Shown here in pieces: positions 61,737-64,000 of a stretch of 64,000 bases of DNA. The stretch's first letter is position 1, and each line of letters opens with the position of its first letter. The notes beneath the pieces were generated by a model that was not told the origin of the DNA, searched no databases, and saw only the letters and a list, made by a program, of their open reading frames with translations. Made by a program: the position numbers and the translations under genes. The stretch spans positions 13,732,001-13,796,000 of the forward strand of contig OU015650.1 in assembly GCA_907165275.2 (NCBI GenBank). The letters are read 5' to 3'. The stretch is from Zygaena filipendulae. Taxonomy: Eukaryota > Arthropoda > Insecta > Lepidoptera > Zygaenidae.

Positions 61737-62140
61737 GGTAGAATTGATTGTTGAACTGTGACGTGACCACAATGTACACCACTGTTCTAGCTGGTTAGTG
61801 AACCTGACTGTTACACCCTGGTATGGTGGGTTTGATGATCCTCGCATCAAGGTAATTTTTTTTTAATCGTCAATTCCAAACTTCATAATAGGTTTTTGAT
61901 TCATTTGACGATCGAACGCGAGTAGACCTCCTGGCTCGAGTATACCTAGCTAAGCCTGTTTCATCGTGAAAAAGTGCGTTCCTTTGAGGCAGGTATTATA
62001 TTTACATTTACAATTGTACATAGCCAAGGCTTTGTTTTGTCATAGATATTTTTATTATGTGAATATTAATATTTTGGTATTTGAAATGAATCTGACAGAG
62101 ATAAAAACGTACCTAATTCTTGTGGTTTCTTGTAGGTAAT

Positions 62141-62442
62141 GGGCATGTTGACTAATTTTTATTTTTAGTCCGTCTTGTAGATTATTAAAAAATATTGGAC
62201 ACGTATTTTTTCTTTTTTTACGTAATCCAAAAATAACGGCGATATATTGAGTTGAAATTTCGAGTGACTATGGCGGTTTTGTGGTTAGTGACGTCACGAC
62301 CTCTTTATCCTAAACTTTAATACGCTTTATCTCTGTTTATTTTAATTTATTTAAAAAAGCAAAAAATACGTGTCTATTGTTTTTTTATTTTCTAACTGAC
62401 GGACTAATTAGAATTATGATTTTCAATAGTAGTCAACATCCC
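62141..62442. mobile_element. MITE family 3, full copy
   Basis: GGGCATGTTGACTAATTTTT at the left and AGTAGTCAACATCCC at the right. Subterminal TAGTCCGTCTTGTAGATTA and AACTGACGGACTAATTAG. 302 bp without the internal duplication seen at 43506-43937. Confidence 0.72.
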
Positions 62443-62716
62443 TATTCTTCACTCAAAGGTTTAGAAAAATCTGCTATAAAATATTAGGTAGGTACGTATA
62501 ATATGTGCTTTTATATCGTCTTGTGTAACAAGCTTGCTTATACTTATTAATAAATCAATGATCAAACTTTATGTCCTATTTTTATTTAGATATGATTTGC
62601 AACGCAATAAACTTTGAAGTAAGAAAAATAAAAATATGTTAACGAACTTAACCCTCCCACGGCTTTGCTTTGTAATGAAAAAAATCACTTATATTTAAAA
62701 CAATAGAAAACCAGAA

Positions 62717-62965
62717 ATGCAAGTATCGACAGAATATTTAGAAAAAACTGATGAGGTATGCGACCTGAAAACTCTTTCACTTTCACAATTAGCGCACATA
62801 TCTATGGCACACCCATATGTCATATGGCTCTCAGCTCGTGCCAATTTACAGTATATAAATGTCAGATACTCCGACTCCGTGGGCTATGAAGAACGTGAAT
62901 TATTCATATCACTCTACTGTACTGATGAGTACAAAAGTGTTCGAAATCTTACATTTGTTTAAAAG
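62717..62965 (+). CDS. Unassigned small ORF, 81 codons
   Basis: ATG to stop, 81 aa, including LSLSQLAHISMAHPYVIWLS and YSDSVGYEERELFISLYCTD. The composition is protein-like rather than repeat-derived. There are no recognisable domain, signal peptide or splice context, and no repeat flanks. It may be a chance ORF or an exon of an unknown gene. Confidence 0.2.
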
Positions 62966-63292
62966 CACTATACCACTAGATAAGGAAAATATTCGAATCA
63001 TGTTACCAAACGATTTTTCTTACTGATCACACACAAGAAATTAAACTTTTACAGAAAAATACTAGGTAGTCTAAAAGTCCTCTAAGAGAGCCCGTGACTC
63101 GAAACGGCACCATTCAATGGTCAATAATCAAATCATTTATTCAAAATAGGCTCATAATTTGATTCTTTTTTCTTAATTCGTCTAATTCGATCACAACCGG
63201 TGTATTTTTGCGAAATCTTGTCATAAAGTATGTGTAACCTAACAAAAAACCCACTGTTCTCAAAGCTATATTTTAAATAGTATGACTTATGA

Positions 63293-63475
63293 AAATACAC
63301 AGAAAATTGTTCAAGTTCAACTTATAATAATGTGTTAACATTGTTTCAACATGTAATTTTCACTTTTCACGTCGGAGGTAGTAAATTACCCCCAGGAGCA
63401 AGGATTCAACTAACAAAATTGGTTCAATATTTAAATAGAAGCAGAGTGCCGTGTGGTAATTTTAAGCCTATTCAG
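63293..63475 (+). other. Open stretch ending at a splice-donor-like site
   Basis: Open in frame from 63293 without ATG, containing GGSKLPPGARIQLTKLVQYL then NRSRVPCGNFKPIQ, ending CAG|GTATGA. It looks exon-like, but no acceptor or family is recognised. It lies about 330 bp after the ORF at 62717. Confidence 0.2.
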
Positions 63476-63479
63476 GTAT

Positions 63480-64000
63480 GAACATTTAAGTCATTTTTTT
63501 TTGGAACGAATTTCTTAAACGCGGCTTACGGTAGGAGTTAAGTTGTATAAATCGTTACGCGTCACGTAAGGAAAAAGCGTGATGCCCCGTCCATGCTAAT
63601 TAAGACGTTCGGTAAAAAGCGCGAGGAACTCCGTCCCCAGAAAGCATACCTTTTTGTTAAAAAAGTTATGTCCTAATTTTACCTTTTCAGGCATTAATAA
63701 TAGCCTATGCTATGTTACATCTTCACATCCGATTATTTAAAAATAAAAAGTCATTACTAAGAAACTTATTTTGCATAGGAGATTGTTATTCGTAGTACGT
63801 TCTACAAGCTAGCTACGCGCTACGTCGTAGCATAACGACCAACGCAAAGTGGCTGCTCCAATTAGGTCGGTCACGTTTGTAATTTACATAATACTTAGGT
63901 AACGTATTTTTTAATTTTTAGTAATACGAAATAATTTATTAGGGATTGTTAGTCAGGTTATTTTGTTTACCTCCTAAATATTTTGTTATGAACGATTCCG
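63480..64000. other. Right end, nothing assigned
   Basis: GTTACGCGTCACGTAAGG and AAAAGCGTGATGCCCCG near 63,556-63,586 may belong to a repeat. CTACGCGCTACGTCGTAGC near 63,814 is partly palindromic. Confidence 0.3.

Overview
The window looks like lepidopteran (moth or butterfly) nuclear DNA. It is AT-rich, has intron-containing genes with GT-AG splice sites, and is crowded with short repeats of kinds I associate with Lepidoptera: Helitron-like elements ending in a GC hairpin plus CTAG, the ACCGACTTCCAAAAAGGAGG family, tRNA-derived SINEs and many terminal-inverted-repeat MITEs. There is no bacterial gene layout, CRISPR array or ribosomal RNA.

Layout. 1-3.1 kb: two apparently identical 889-bp LTR-like copies in direct repeat, read on the minus strand. 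One has a polypurine tract in front of it; the other ends in a 33-base A run 15 nt after an AATAAA. 3.2-6.2 kb: a complete 3,042-bp non-autonomous hAT-type element with 16-bp inverted ends and a perfect 8-bp target duplication, followed by a possible terminal exon of an unknown gene. 6.5-21.6 kb: gene-poor, holding many Helitron-like copies, several MITEs and a 1.3-kb AATAG satellite.

21.6-45.4 kb (+): a seven-coding-exon short-chain dehydrogenase/reductase of the epidermal retinol dehydrogenase 2 / SDR16C type, 332 aa, reconstructed in frame across six introns. Its 16.7-kb first intron contains a nearly intact antisense LINE (28.5-32.7 kb) whose second ORF is broken by one apparent frameshift. 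45.4-49.3 kb: intergenic space between convergent genes, with two copies of a CGCGTCATTTT-ended MITE. 49.3-55.1 kb (-): the last eight coding exons of an oxysterol-binding-protein-related protein (ORP1/ORP2 class) with the complete EQVSHHPP signature. Its N-terminal exons were not found. 55.1-64 kb: intronic or intergenic DNA with more transposon relics and two unassigned open stretches near the right end.

The two host genes are both linked to membrane lipid or retinoid handling: an ER-anchored dehydrogenase and a sterol/phosphoinositide transfer protein. Nothing in the sequence ties them functionally; they are tail-to-tail neighbours. Most of what is worth pursuing is mobile-element architecture: the polyadenylated LTR copy, nested insertions, and head-to-head or palindromic structures. 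I found no convincing new biological system. Positions of degenerate repeats are approximate, because they were read by eye without alignment.
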